A DNA stretch of 64,000 nucleotides, taken from contig JADKKC010000003.1 of the NCBI GenBank assembly GCA_016720685.1, positions 1 to 64,000 on the forward strand, written 5' to 3'. This DNA comes from Zoogloea sp. (lineage in GTDB: Bacteria > Pseudomonadota > Gammaproteobacteria > Burkholderiales > Rhodocyclaceae). Positions 43,942-53,423 of the stretch are shown one piece after another. The notes under the pieces are model-generated. The model was not told the DNA's origin, did no database searches, and saw nothing but the letters and a program-made list of their open reading frames with translations. Position numbers and translations under genes: made by a program. How positions within the stretch are numbered: the stretch's first letter is position 1; every line of letters starts with the position of its first letter.

Positions 43942-46453
43942 TGGCTTTCGCTTTCTTCTTCACACCGCCGACCGCGCTCTTGCGGGGCTTGGCTGCCTTG
44001 GCAGGCGTGGCGGTTTTTGCCGGGGCGGCCTTGGCAACTTTTGCTTTCGGCGCCGCAGTTTTTGGTTTTGCGGTTTTGATGGCCCCGGTCTTTGGCGTTT
44101 CGTCCGGCAAGGGCATACGCTCAGCCTCGACTGCGTCGCTTACAACACGGCGACGCGAAGACTTGGAGGCCGGCTTGTCCTGATTCACGACCAGCCCCTC
44201 GACAGCCTTGTCACGTGACGTCTTGCCAACTCTCTCGGTGACCCGGGACGGCCCGGCGACAAGACGGAAATCGATCTTGCTCGCTTCCATATTCACGCGG
44301 ACAAGTTGCACGCGGATGCGGTCTGACAGCCGGTAACGTTCGCCGCCGCGCTCGCCGACCAGCGTGTGATGCGCGTCGTCGTAGTGGAAATAATCGTTGC
44401 CGAGATCGGAAATATGCACCAGACCTTCGACGAACACGTCGTCCAGAGCAACAAAAAGGCCGAAAGGTACCACTGACGAAACGCTGCCGTCGAATTCCTC
44501 GCCGATACGGTCGCGCATGTAATAACACTTGAGCCAGTTTTCCACGTCGCGGTCGGCTTCGTCGGCGCGCCTTTCGGTCATCGAGCAATGCATGCCAATC
44601 GCTTCCCAGTCGCCGTTGTCCTGCACGGGCTGGTAACGCTGACCGCTCAGCACAGCCTTGATCGCCCGATGCACGAGCAGATCCGGATAACGCCGGATGG
44701 GCGACGTGAAATGGGTGTAGGCATCGTAGGCCAGACCAAAGTGACCGACGTTTTCCGGGCTATACACTGCCTGGCGAAGCGATCTCAGCATTACCGTCTG
44801 GAGCAGCTGGAGATCTGGCCGGCCCTGGATCTGCTCGAGCAGACGGCCGTAATCTGATGCCCTCGGTTCATCACCGCCGCCAAGTTGCAATCCAAACTCG
44901 GCGAAGAAATCGCGCAGCTTTGCCAGCTTGTCCGGTGTGGGCCCCTCATGCACCCGATACAGCGCCGGATGCTCGTTGGTCTGCAGAAACTCGGAGGCAC
45001 AGACGTTGGCCGCCAGCATGCACTCCTCGATAACACGATGAGCATCGTTGCGACTCTCAGGAACGATCTTCTCGATCTTGCCGTTATCGTCGAAGATCAT
45101 GCGTGTTTCCTGCGTCTCGAAATCGATCGCTCCCCGCTTGGCTCGTGCCTTGAGCAGTACGCGGAAAAGCTTGTCGAGGTTCTGCAGATGAGGGAGCAGC
45201 CCGCCAACGACTTCAAGCGCCGCGGCATCCTTGTCGTAAAGGGCCGCAGCCACCTGGTTGTAGGTAAGGCGCGCCTTGGAGAACATCACCGCCGGATAGA
45301 AACGGAACTGCTTGATCACGCCCGTCTGGGAAATCGCCATGTCGCAAACCATGCACAGGCGCTCGACCTGGGGATTGAGGGAGCACAATCCGTTCGAGAT
45401 CTTTTCCGGCAGCATTGGAATAACCCGGCGCGGAAAATAAACCGAATTACCCCGCTCGTAGCCCTCTCCATCCAGTGCCGACCCAACGGTCACATAGTGA
45501 GAGACATCGGCAATCGCCACCACTAGGCGGAAACCACGCCCCTGCCGTTCGCAGAAAACCGCATCGTCAAAATCCCGCGCAGTCTCGCCATCGATCGTAA
45601 CGAGGGGCAGCGCAGTGATGTCTTCCCGGCCCTTCCAGTCCATCTTGCGAACCTTGTCGGGGAGACGCCTCGCCTGTTCCTTTGCCTCGGCCGAAAACTC
45701 GAAGGGCAGCTCGTGTTTGCGCAGCGCAATCTCGATCTCCATTCCCGGATCGGCATAATTACCGAGAAGCTCGACGATGCGCCCGATTGGTTGCGCGTAG
45801 CGGGTTGGCTGCTCGATGATCTCGACCACCACGACTTGCCCCGCGACCGGCTTGACTTTGGCCTTGCCGCCCGGCGCCAGCATGATTTCCTGACAGATCC
45901 GCCGGTTCTCCGGCACCACCAGCGTCACTCCGTTCTCCACCAGCACCCGGCCGACGATGCGCGTATTGGCTCGCTCCAGCACTTCGACAAGCTTGCCTTC
46001 CGGCCGCCCCCGCCTGTCCATGCCTGCGACTCGGACCATCACCCGGTCACCGTGCAGAACCTCCCGCATTTCGTTCGGACCCAGGAAGATGTCCGGCCCT
46101 TCATCATCAGTCGTGACGAAGCCATAGCCATCCGGATGCCCTTGCACCGTTCCGCGGATCAGGTCTGCCTTGGCCGGCAACAAGTAGGCATCGCGACGAT
46201 TCCGCATGACCTGCCCATCGCGCTGCATCGCAAACAGGCGGCGCTCGAAAAACTGGAGTTCTTCGGGCAGGATATCCAGCGCGCGGGCCAGATCGGAAAA
46301 CGCCAGTGGCACCCCATGCTCACCGAGGGTCTGAATGACGAACTCGCGGCTCGGCAACGGAAAGTCGTATTTCTGGCTTTCGCGCTCGAAAAACGGGTCG
46401 CTACGACGCAGTTTGCTTGGTTTTTTGGTATTTTTTGATTTAGGTGTTGACAC
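43934..46453 (-). CDS. rnr: Ribonuclease R
   Basis: A processive 3'-5' exoribonuclease of 839 residues. The order is an N-terminal helix-turn-helix-like part (REFVIQTLGEHGVPLAFSD), cold-shock domains, the RNB catalytic domain with the acidic site DFDDAVFCERQGRGFRLVVAIADVSH (shown in the frame near 45490-45590), an S1 domain (FDGSVSSVVPFGLFVALDDV) and a Lys/Ala/Pro-rich tail. The start is a GTG at 46453 with a weak ribosome site. That start codon overlaps the -35 box of the divergent tRNA-Leu promoter. Confidence 0.95.
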   Translation of the reverse strand: MSTPKSKNTKKPSKLRRSDPFFERESQKYDFPLPSREFVIQTLGEHGVPLAFSDLARALDILPEELQFFERRLFAMQRDGQVMRNRRDAYLLPAKADLIRGTVQGHPDGYGFVTTDDEGPDIFLGPNEMREVLHGDRVMVRVAGMDRRGRPEGKLVEVLERANTRIVGRVLVENGVTLVVPENRRICQEIMLAPGGKAKVKPVAGQVVVVEIIEQPTRYAQPIGRIVELLGNYADPGMEIEIALRKHELPFEFSAEAKEQARRLPDKVRKMDWKGREDITALPLVTIDGETARDFDDAVFCERQGRGFRLVVAIADVSHYVTVGSALDGEGYERGNSVYFPRRVIPMLPEKISNGLCSLNPQVERLCMVCDMAISQTGVIKQFRFYPAVMFSKARLTYNQVAAALYDKDAAALEVVGGLLPHLQNLDKLFRVLLKARAKRGAIDFETQETRMIFDDNGKIEKIVPESRNDAHRVIEECMLAANVCASEFLQTNEHPALYRVHEGPTPDKLAKLRDFFAEFGLQLGGGDEPRASDYGRLLEQIQGRPDLQLLQTVMLRSLRQAVYSPENVGHFGLAYDAYTHFTSPIRRYPDLLVHRAIKAVLSGQRYQPVQDNGDWEAIGMHCSMTERRADEADRDVENWLKCYYMRDRIGEEFDGSVSSVVPFGLFVALDDVFVEGLVHISDLGNDYFHYDDAHHTLVGERGGERYRLSDRIRVQLVRVNMEASKIDFRLVAGPSRVTERVGKTSRDKAVEGLVVNQDKPASKSSRRRVVSDAVEAERMPLPDETPKTGAIKTAKPKTAAPKAKVAKAAPAKTATPAKAAKPRKSAVGGVKKKAKASD

Positions 46454-46474
46454 GTTTTCTTTCTAGTCTAGAAT
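46447..46474 (+). promoter_or_regulatory. Sigma-70 promoter of the first tRNA-Leu gene
   Basis: A perfect TTGACA at 46447-46452 and TAGAAT at 46469-46474 with a 16-base spacer lie just upstream of the tRNA at 46486. The -35 overlaps the GTG start of the divergent rnr gene (46451-46453). Confidence 0.85.
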
Positions 46475-46485
46475 TGCGCCTCGCT

Positions 46486-46570
46486 GCCCAGATGGCGAAA
46501 TTGGTAGACGCGCTAGTTTCAGGTACTAGTGCCGCGAGGCGTGGAGGTTCGAGTCCTCTTCTGGGCACCA
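46486..46570 (+). tRNA. tRNA-Leu (anticodon CAG), copy 1
   Basis: 85 bases including the encoded CCA. The acceptor stem GCCCAGA/TCTGGGC closes, the D region GGCGAAATTGGTAGACGC is typical for Leu, the anticodon stem CTAGT/ACTAG encloses the loop TTCAGGT with CAG, and there is a variable arm (class II) and GGTTCGAGTCC in the T arm. It would read CUG codons. Confidence 0.97.
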
Positions 46571-46580
46571 AGCATTTTTG

Positions 46581-46607
46581 AAAAACCGGTTTTTACCGGT
46601 TTTTTTT
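46581..46607 (+). terminator. Intrinsic terminator after tRNA-Leu copy 1
   Basis: AAAAACCGGT (46581-46590) pairs with ACCGGTTTTT (46595-46604) around TTTT, ten pairs, with the T run continuing to 46607. Confidence 0.85.
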
Positions 46608-46712
46608 CGCCTGTCGAAAATGCACTTCCGGCTAAGACGTTCACGCCTTCCTGACCAGAATTTTGGTGCATGCTTCGACAATATTCTTCACAACAAGTCG
46701 CTCACAAAAAAT

Positions 46713-46740
46713 TTGCATCTTCGTTTGATTGATCTATAAT
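46713..46740 (+). promoter_or_regulatory. Promoter of the second tRNA-Leu gene
   Basis: TATAAT at 46735-46740 is perfect; TTGCAT at 46713-46718 (16-base spacer) or TTTGCA one base earlier is a fair -35. The tRNA starts 13 bases behind the -10. Confidence 0.78.
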
Positions 46741-46752
46741 AGCGCCTTCGTT

Positions 46753-46837
46753 GCCCAGATGGCGAAATTGGTAGACGCGCTAGTTTCAGGTACTAGTGCC
46801 GCGAGGCGTGGAGGTTCGAGTCCTCTTCTGGGCACCA
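46753..46837 (+). tRNA. tRNA-Leu (anticodon CAG), copy 2
   Basis: Same 85-base sequence as the copy at 46486-46570, including the CCA end; I see no base difference. It has its own promoter and terminator, so this is a tandem duplication of a complete unit of 267 bases rather than one transcript with two tRNAs. Confidence 0.97.
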
Positions 46838-46848
46838 AGCATTTCGGC

Positions 46849-46877
46849 AAAGCCGGTCATTTCATGACCGGCTTTTT
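46849..46877 (+). terminator. Intrinsic terminator after tRNA-Leu copy 2
   Basis: AAAGCCGGTCAT (46849-46860) pairs with ATGACCGGCTTT (46864-46875) around TTC, twelve pairs, followed by TT and C. The T run is short but the stem is long. Confidence 0.78.
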
Positions 46878-46930
46878 CTATTTGTACTGCCGGGATACAT
46901 ACAGTACATATAGCTCCCGCCCCGCTTACC

Positions 46931-46968
46931 GTCCGGTTTGCGACGGACTTAACCCTCGCAAACCGGAC
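46931..46968. repeat. Thirteen-base inverted repeat behind purA
   Basis: GTCCGGTTTGCGA (46931-46943) and TCGCAAACCGGAC (46956-46968) are perfectly complementary around a 12-base loop. It lies 23 bases behind the purA stop on the minus strand. No T run follows on either strand, so it may stabilise the purA mRNA end rather than act as an intrinsic terminator. Confidence 0.6.
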
Positions 46969-46991
46969 AGACTGTCTTCCCGTCTATCCGG

Positions 46992-48302
<1,311 letters not shown>

Positions 48303-48305
48303 TTC

Positions 48306-49463
48306 TTACTCTCCCTGAAGCGGTTCAACCTGCCAGGCACCGCCCCGCAGAACCAGACGCCGGTCGCAGCCGGCTTCACGCCACGTGCCGTCATGGCCGG
48401 GCAATTCAATCGTCACGCTGTCGCCAGCTGCTCGCAATGCAGCAACGGCCTCCGCAAATCCGGGCTCGCGCGAATCCGTGGCGAGGATCGCCCCGTTCAG
48501 ATGCGGATCCGGCACCTGCGTCGCCAAATCGCGCAAATCGAGGCTGAAGCCCGTTGCCGGACGTCCTCTCCCGAAAGCCCTGCCCACGCTGTCGTAGCGA
48601 CCACCAAGAGCCAGAGCCACTGGTGAATTACCGCCATAGGCGGCAAAAACCACACCGCTGTGATAGTGGTAGCCGCGCAAATCAGCAAGATCGAAGCTGA
48701 TAGGCAAACCGGCCAGTCTGGTGGCGAGCTGCTCCAGATCGTCGAGCGCCGACTGGATCTCGACGTCCCGGGGCAGAACCTCCCGGGCACTGGCCAGCAC
48801 TTCCGGCCCGCCGTAGAGCGTAGGCAGATTTAAAAGCGCGAAACGCACATCATCAGCCACGTCAACGAGCAGCTCGCGCAACCCCGGAAGATCCTTGGCC
48901 TGCAGGCAGTCGAACAGGGCTTCCTCACGATCGGGCAGCAATCCGGCTTTCTGGGCGAGGGCCTTGAAAAGTCCCACGTGGCCAAGATCGATGCGCGAGG
49001 TGCCGACACCGGCGATCTGCAGAGCTTCCGCGAGCAGGCGAATGACCTCCGCGTCCGCCTCGATGCCGGCGTGGCCGTAAATTTCGGCGCCGAGCTGCAG
49101 TGGCTCACGCGTGGCCGTGAGCGAAGACGGTACAGCATGGGCGACACTGCCGCAGTAGCACAGCCGTGCCACCCCCTTGCGGTTGAGCAGGTGGGCATCG
49201 ATACGTGCCACTTGGGGTGTGATGTCTGCGCGCACCCCCATCGTCCGGCCGGAAAGCTGGTCAACGAGCTTCAGCGTTTTGAGATGGAGATCCTGGCCTG
49301 CGCCGGTGAGCAGCGACTCGAGGTATTCAAGGAGTGGCGGCGAAACGAGCTGATAACCGTTAAGCCTGAATGCGTCGAGCAATCGGCGGCGCAGATCTTC
49401 CAGTTTGGCTGCCTCGGCGGGCAGCGCGTCCTGGATATATTCGGGTAGAACCCAACGCAACAT
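48306..49463 (-). CDS. hisZ: ATP phosphoribosyltransferase regulatory subunit
   Basis: HisZ is a catalytically silent relative of histidyl-tRNA synthetase that joins the short HisG to form the first enzyme of histidine synthesis. The protein has 385 residues. MLRWVLPEYIQDALPAEA, then MGVRADITPQVARIDAHLL and RLCYCGSVAHAVP correspond to class II synthetase motifs with changed active-site residues; GYHYHSGVVFAAYGG and ALGGRYDSVGRAFGR are the later conserved parts. HisG is not in the window. It lies between DUF2065 and purA. Confidence 0.95.
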   Translation of the reverse strand: MLRWVLPEYIQDALPAEAAKLEDLRRRLLDAFRLNGYQLVSPPLLEYLESLLTGAGQDLHLKTLKLVDQLSGRTMGVRADITPQVARIDAHLLNRKGVARLCYCGSVAHAVPSSLTATREPLQLGAEIYGHAGIEADAEVIRLLAEALQIAGVGTSRIDLGHVGLFKALAQKAGLLPDREEALFDCLQAKDLPGLRELLVDVADDVRFALLNLPTLYGGPEVLASAREVLPRDVEIQSALDDLEQLATRLAGLPISFDLADLRGYHYHSGVVFAAYGGNSPVALALGGRYDSVGRAFGRGRPATGFSLDLRDLATQVPDPHLNGAILATDSREPGFAEAVAALRAAGDSVTIELPGHDGTWREAGCDRRLVLRGGAWQVEPLQGE

Positions 49464-49475
49464 GGGTAAAGCGCC

Positions 49476-49661
49476 TCAGGAAAAAACAATCAGAATGACG
49501 AGGCCGAGAACCATCGATCCGAGCCCCACGAAGCGGATCTGCCCATCCGCCATGCGGATCAGACGGGCAAAGGTCTCGCGCCACGTGGCCGGTGCAACGA
49601 AGGGTATAAGCCCTTCGAGCACCAGCATCAGTGCGAACGCCAGGATCAGGGTACGCCCCAT
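49476..49661 (-). CDS. DUF2065 small membrane protein
   Basis: A 61-residue protein with two hydrophobic segments (ILAFALMLVLEGLIPFVAP and FVGLGSMVLGLVILIVF) and the conserved loop PATWRETFARLIRMADGQIR, diagnostic of DUF2065. Its start overlaps the hflC stop by one base; the family normally follows hflC. The position suggests a link to the HflKC complex, but the function is unknown. Confidence 0.92.
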   Translation of the reverse strand: MGRTLILAFALMLVLEGLIPFVAPATWRETFARLIRMADGQIRFVGLGSMVLGLVILIVFS

Positions 49662-50578
49662 TATTTCCCGTTCTTGCTGCTCTTGGCGGATTCCGGCGCA
49701 GGCGCCGAGCGCCCACCGGGCCCTTTCAGATACTTGAAGAATTCGGAATTCGGCTCGACGATCAGAACGTCGGACTTGCTCTTGAAACTGCTCCGGTAGG
49801 CTTCGAGACTACGATAAAAAGCATAGAACTCCGGGCTCTGGCCAAAAGCCTGAGCGTAGATCGCGGAAGCTCTGGCATCGCCGTCACCCTTGACCTTCTG
49901 GGCATCCCGGTAGGCTTCGGCAACGATGATTTCGCGCTGCTTGTCGGCATCGGCGCGAATCTTTTCGGCTTCCGCTGCGCCCTGCGAGCGCAGTTCGTTG
50001 GCCACGCGCTTGCGCTCGGCCTCCATGCGCCGATAGACCGACTCGGACACTTCGGCAGGAAGATCAACCCGCTTCAGTCGAACATCGACGATCTGAACGC
50101 CGATCTTGCGGGCATCCTGGTCGGCCTTGTCCCGCATCTCGTCCATGATCTTGTCACGCTCACCGGACACGACTTCGTGCACCGTGCGCTTACCGAACTC
50201 CTCACGCAAGCCCGCGTTCACTGTCTGCTCGAGGCGGGTCTTTGCACGTGCTTCGTCGCCACCAACGGAAATGTAATAAAGCTTGGGATCGACGATGCGC
50301 CACTTGACGAAAAGATCAACGAGGACGTTCTTCTTCTCCGAAGTGATGAAACGTTCCGGCTCCGTCGTGTCGAGGGTCAGGATGCGCTTGTCGAAATAGC
50401 GGACGTTCTGGATGAGAGGGATCTTCCCATACAGACCGGGCTCACTGATCTGCCCCTTGACCTCGCCGAGCTGGAAAACCAGCGCGTGCTGACGCTGATC
50501 CACGGTAAATAGGCTCATTGACAGGATCGCAAAAACAAAGAGGCAAATCCCGGCAAATAACGGCAAACGTTCACGCAT
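49661..50578 (-). CDS. hflC: HflC, FtsH protease modulator subunit
   Basis: HflC and HflK form a large periplasmic-side membrane complex that controls the FtsH protease. The 305-residue protein has one N-terminal membrane segment (LFAGICLFVFAILSMSLF), a PHB/stomatin domain starting VDQRQHALVFQLGEVKG and a long helix with RMEAERKRVANELRSQGAAE. The C-terminal tail is short and Ser/Lys-rich. It overlaps hflK by one base and DUF2065 by one base. Confidence 0.96.
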   Translation of the reverse strand: MRERLPLFAGICLFVFAILSMSLFTVDQRQHALVFQLGEVKGQISEPGLYGKIPLIQNVRYFDKRILTLDTTEPERFITSEKKNVLVDLFVKWRIVDPKLYYISVGGDEARAKTRLEQTVNAGLREEFGKRTVHEVVSGERDKIMDEMRDKADQDARKIGVQIVDVRLKRVDLPAEVSESVYRRMEAERKRVANELRSQGAAEAEKIRADADKQREIIVAEAYRDAQKVKGDGDARASAIYAQAFGQSPEFYAFYRSLEAYRSSFKSKSDVLIVEPNSEFFKYLKGPGGRSAPAPESAKSSKNGK

Positions 50579-51837
50579 CAGCGCTCTCCCCGCTCACGGC
50601 TGCGCGTCGATTCACGGGTTCGCGCTTCCCCTGAGAGCGCATCGACTCTCGGCGGTGAGATATTGCTTTCGGCAACCCCCGGCACGGATGCGGGACGACT
50701 ACCCTGAGCCTGTTCGGCAACCGGAGCCGTCACCGGTGCAGCGGTAGCCTGAATCAGCTTGTCCAGAGGCAGGTAAAGCAAGTTGCTGTTGCTGCGCGAA
50801 TCGACCATTACCTTGGACGTGTTCGAGAAAACCTGCTGCATCGTATCGAGGTAGAGTCGCTGACGGGTCACCTCGGGGGCCTTGGCATACTCGGTGTAGA
50901 CCTGCTTGAAGCGCGACGCATCGCCTTCTGCCTGGGCCACCACACGCCCCTTGTAGGCTTCGGCTTCCTCGAACAGACGTGATGCTGCACCACGGGCACG
51001 CGGAATCACGTCATTGGCGTAGGCCTGACCTTCGTTCTTCTGACGCTCCCTGTCCTGACCTGCTTTCACTGCATCGTCAAAGGCCGACTGAACCTGCTCA
51101 GGTGGCTGGGCATTCTGCATCGTCACCTTGCTGACCTGGATACCCGTCGAATAACGATCGAGAATTTCCTGGGTCAGCTTCTGAGCGTTTGCCGCCACCT
51201 GTTCACGGCCTTCGTAGAGAACGAAGTCCATCTTGCTCTTGCCGACAATTTCGCGCACGGCGGTTTCAGCAGCCTGGATCACGGAATCGTCCGCGTTGCG
51301 GTTGTTGAAGAGATACTGCTGAGGATCCTTGAGAACGTACTGGACCGCGAACTGGATGTTCACGATGTTCTCGTCGTCCGTCAGCATCAGGGCTTCTTTA
51401 AGCACCTTGTTGCGCTCGGAACCCCGATAGCCGATCTCGACGGTACGCACGCCGGTCAGGTTCACCAGTTCATGCGTCTGGACCGGATAAGGCAGGCGCC
51501 AGCGCAACCCCGGCTCGGTCGCCTCGACGAAGCGGCCAAACTGCAGGACGATGCCCCGCTGGCTGGCGTCAACAATATAGAAGCCACTCGCCAGCCAGAT
51601 TACGGCAGCAAAAGCGGCGATCAGCCCGATACCACCGCCGAACTGGCGGAAGTTCAGGTCAGGCATTTTATTCCCGCCGTCACCACCGCCCGAGCCACCA
51701 CCCCGACCGAACATGCCGGAGAGGCGACGATTGAAATCACGCCACAACTCTTCGAGGTCGGGAGGCCCTTGATTGCCATCGCCACCACGGTTGTCGCCAC
51801 CGCCGCGATTACCCCATTTGGGATCGTTTAGAGACAT
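50578..51837 (-). CDS. hflK: HflK, FtsH protease modulator subunit
   Basis: The partner of HflC, 419 residues. The N-terminus is Gly/Asp/Asn-rich (NRGGGDNRGGDGNQGPPDLE), a membrane segment follows (IGLIAAFAAVIWLASGFYIV), then the PHB domain (VDASQRGIVLQFGRFVEATEPG), a long helix (FEEAEAYKGRVVAQAEGDAS) and a Pro/Ser/Arg-rich tail. I used ATG 51837 (MSLNDPKWG), the family start; a GTG at 51855 is in frame but has no better ribosome site. Confidence 0.95.
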   Translation of the reverse strand: MSLNDPKWGNRGGGDNRGGDGNQGPPDLEELWRDFNRRLSGMFGRGGGSGGGDGGNKMPDLNFRQFGGGIGLIAAFAAVIWLASGFYIVDASQRGIVLQFGRFVEATEPGLRWRLPYPVQTHELVNLTGVRTVEIGYRGSERNKVLKEALMLTDDENIVNIQFAVQYVLKDPQQYLFNNRNADDSVIQAAETAVREIVGKSKMDFVLYEGREQVAANAQKLTQEILDRYSTGIQVSKVTMQNAQPPEQVQSAFDDAVKAGQDRERQKNEGQAYANDVIPRARGAASRLFEEAEAYKGRVVAQAEGDASRFKQVYTEYAKAPEVTRQRLYLDTMQQVFSNTSKVMVDSRSNSNLLYLPLDKLIQATAAPVTAPVAEQAQGSRPASVPGVAESNISPPRVDALSGEARTRESTRSRERGER

Positions 51838-51895
51838 AAGGATGCCTGAGATCACAGTGAAAGTTTGCTCCGTGGTAAATGCTACCGGCGCGTCG

Positions 51896-53035
51896 TCAAT
51901 CCGAATCCGGTGTTTGCGAAGCGGCGGCCAATGCCGCCTTGTGTGTCAGAGCCACGTCGGTGAGGATCTGCCTTAACAGATCAAGCCCTTCGCCCGTAAG
52001 GGCGCTGAGCAAAACGCGCGAGATATTACCATACGCATCCCTCTGAACCTCCGGACTCGCCAGGGTAGCGTCAATCTTGTTCCATATCTGGATTTGTCGA
52101 AGGTGACCGGCTCCGATCTCATCGAGAACGCCGTTGACTGCTGCGATCTGCCCTTCCCTGTCTTCGCTGGCGGAATCGACCACGTGCAGCAGGAGATCGG
52201 CCGAAACGGTTTCCTCCAGTGTGGCGTGAAAGGCGGCTACCAGCGAGTGAGGCAGATCACGAATGAATCCGACAGTGTCGGAGATGACGATGTTCCCCGC
52301 ATCTCCAAGAAAAAGCCGTCGGGAGGTGGTGTCCAGCGTCGCGAACAACTGGTCTGCCGCGTAGGCGCCGGCTTTGGTCAGCGCGTTGAATAGCGTCGAC
52401 TTGCCCGCATTGGTGTAGCCGACCAGCGAGATCGTCAGCACATCACTGCGCTCGCGGGCACGGCGACGCACGGCACGCTGGCGCTCGAGCTTGGCGAGAC
52501 GATCTTTCAGCAGTTTGACACGCTCGCCCAGCAGGCGGCGGTCGGTCTCAAGCTGCTTTTCACCCGGACCGCGCAAGCCGATACCGCCCTTCTGGCGCTC
52601 CAGGTGCGTCCAGCCCCGCACAAGGCGGGTGGACATGTGCTGCAACTGGGCGAGCTCGACCTGCAGCTTGCCTTCGTGACTCTTGGCCCGCAGCGCGAAA
52701 ATATCGAGGATGAGGGCCGAGCGGTCAACAACCCGGCAATTGAGCTTACGCTCGAGGTTGCGCTGCTGCGCAGCCGTGATGTCGTGATTGAAGATGACGA
52801 TATCGGCTTCGTTGAGCTGGGCGACCGTCCCGATTTCCTCGGCCTTGCCCTTGCCGACAAAATGCGCGGGGTCGGGCGCCTGTCGCCGGCCCTGAACAAC
52901 ACCGACGATCGTCGCACCGGCACTTTCGGCCAACAGCGCAACCTCGGCGAGGCGCTCCTCGATGCCGCCCTGGTCAAAATCAACCTGAACCAGCACCGCA
53001 CGCGTTCCAGAGGCCGGCCTGTCAAACACAGCCAC
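51896..53035 (-). CDS. hflX: GTPase HflX
   Basis: A ribosome-binding GTPase that splits stalled or heat-damaged ribosomes. At 379 residues it has the usual order: an N-terminal domain with VGKGKAEEIGTVAQ and VIFNHDITAAQQRNLER, the conserved KGGIGLRGPGEKQLETDRR linker, and the G domain (P-loop GYTNAGKSTLFNALT, G3 SDTVGFIRDLPH, G4 NKID). It lies 45 bases behind hfq, an arrangement found across proteobacteria, and probably uses the hfq promoter. Confidence 0.96.
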   Translation of the reverse strand: MAVFDRPASGTRAVLVQVDFDQGGIEERLAEVALLAESAGATIVGVVQGRRQAPDPAHFVGKGKAEEIGTVAQLNEADIVIFNHDITAAQQRNLERKLNCRVVDRSALILDIFALRAKSHEGKLQVELAQLQHMSTRLVRGWTHLERQKGGIGLRGPGEKQLETDRRLLGERVKLLKDRLAKLERQRAVRRRARERSDVLTISLVGYTNAGKSTLFNALTKAGAYAADQLFATLDTTSRRLFLGDAGNIVISDTVGFIRDLPHSLVAAFHATLEETVSADLLLHVVDSASEDREGQIAAVNGVLDEIGAGHLRQIQIWNKIDATLASPEVQRDAYGNISRVLLSALTGEGLDLLRQILTDVALTHKAALAAASQTPDSD

Positions 53036-53080
53036 CCCCGGATTTGCAATGGCCGCAGACGGGCCAGTTGATCAGGGAGG

Positions 53081-53323
53081 TCAGCTTGCTGCCTCGTTCT
53101 GTTCCTGCTGGATATTCACGGGGCGAGCCGGAACGACGGTAGAGATGGCGTGCTTGTAGACCATCTGGGTTACCGTGTTCTTCAGCAGGACGACATACTG
53201 GTCGAAAGACTCGACCTGGCCCTGCAGCTTGATCCCGTTCACAAGATAAATCGAAACCGGCACGTGCTCGCGCCGCAGGGCGTTAAGAAAGGGATCTTGA
53301 AGGAGTTGCCCCTTGTTGCTCAT
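53081..53323 (-). CDS. hfq: RNA chaperone Hfq
   Basis: An 80-residue Sm-like hexameric RNA chaperone that helps small RNAs pair with their targets. QLLQDPFLNALRREHVPVSIYL at the start, the Sm1 loop LVNGIKLQGQVESFDQYVVLL and the Sm2 motif YKHAISTVVP are all intact, with a short C-terminal tail typical for betaproteobacteria. GAGG lies close upstream of the ATG. Its presence makes the two small-RNA candidates in this window plausible clients. Confidence 0.97.
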   Translation of the reverse strand: MSNKGQLLQDPFLNALRREHVPVSIYLVNGIKLQGQVESFDQYVVLLKNTVTQMVYKHAISTVVPARPVNIQQEQNEAAS

Positions 53324-53354
53324 GGTAGAACCTCTTTGGTTTTAGTTTGAAATA

Positions 53355-53396
53355 ATTATAGTGTGATTTGCTGCATTGCCACATCGACGCAGCAAA
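53355..53396 (-). promoter_or_regulatory. hfq promoter region with overlapping inverted repeat
   Basis: A perfect minus-strand TATAAT (53360-53355) lies about 32 bases before the hfq start. Directly upstream, TTTGCTGC (53367-53374 on the plus strand) and GCAGCAAA (53389-53396) form an eight-base inverted repeat across the spacer and -35 area. The -35 itself is weak (TGTGGC at 17 bases). The repeat could be a protein operator or the weak end of the der transcript. Confidence 0.55.
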
Positions 53397-53423
53397 CCAA
53401 TCGCTGGTGTGGACAGCGATTCT

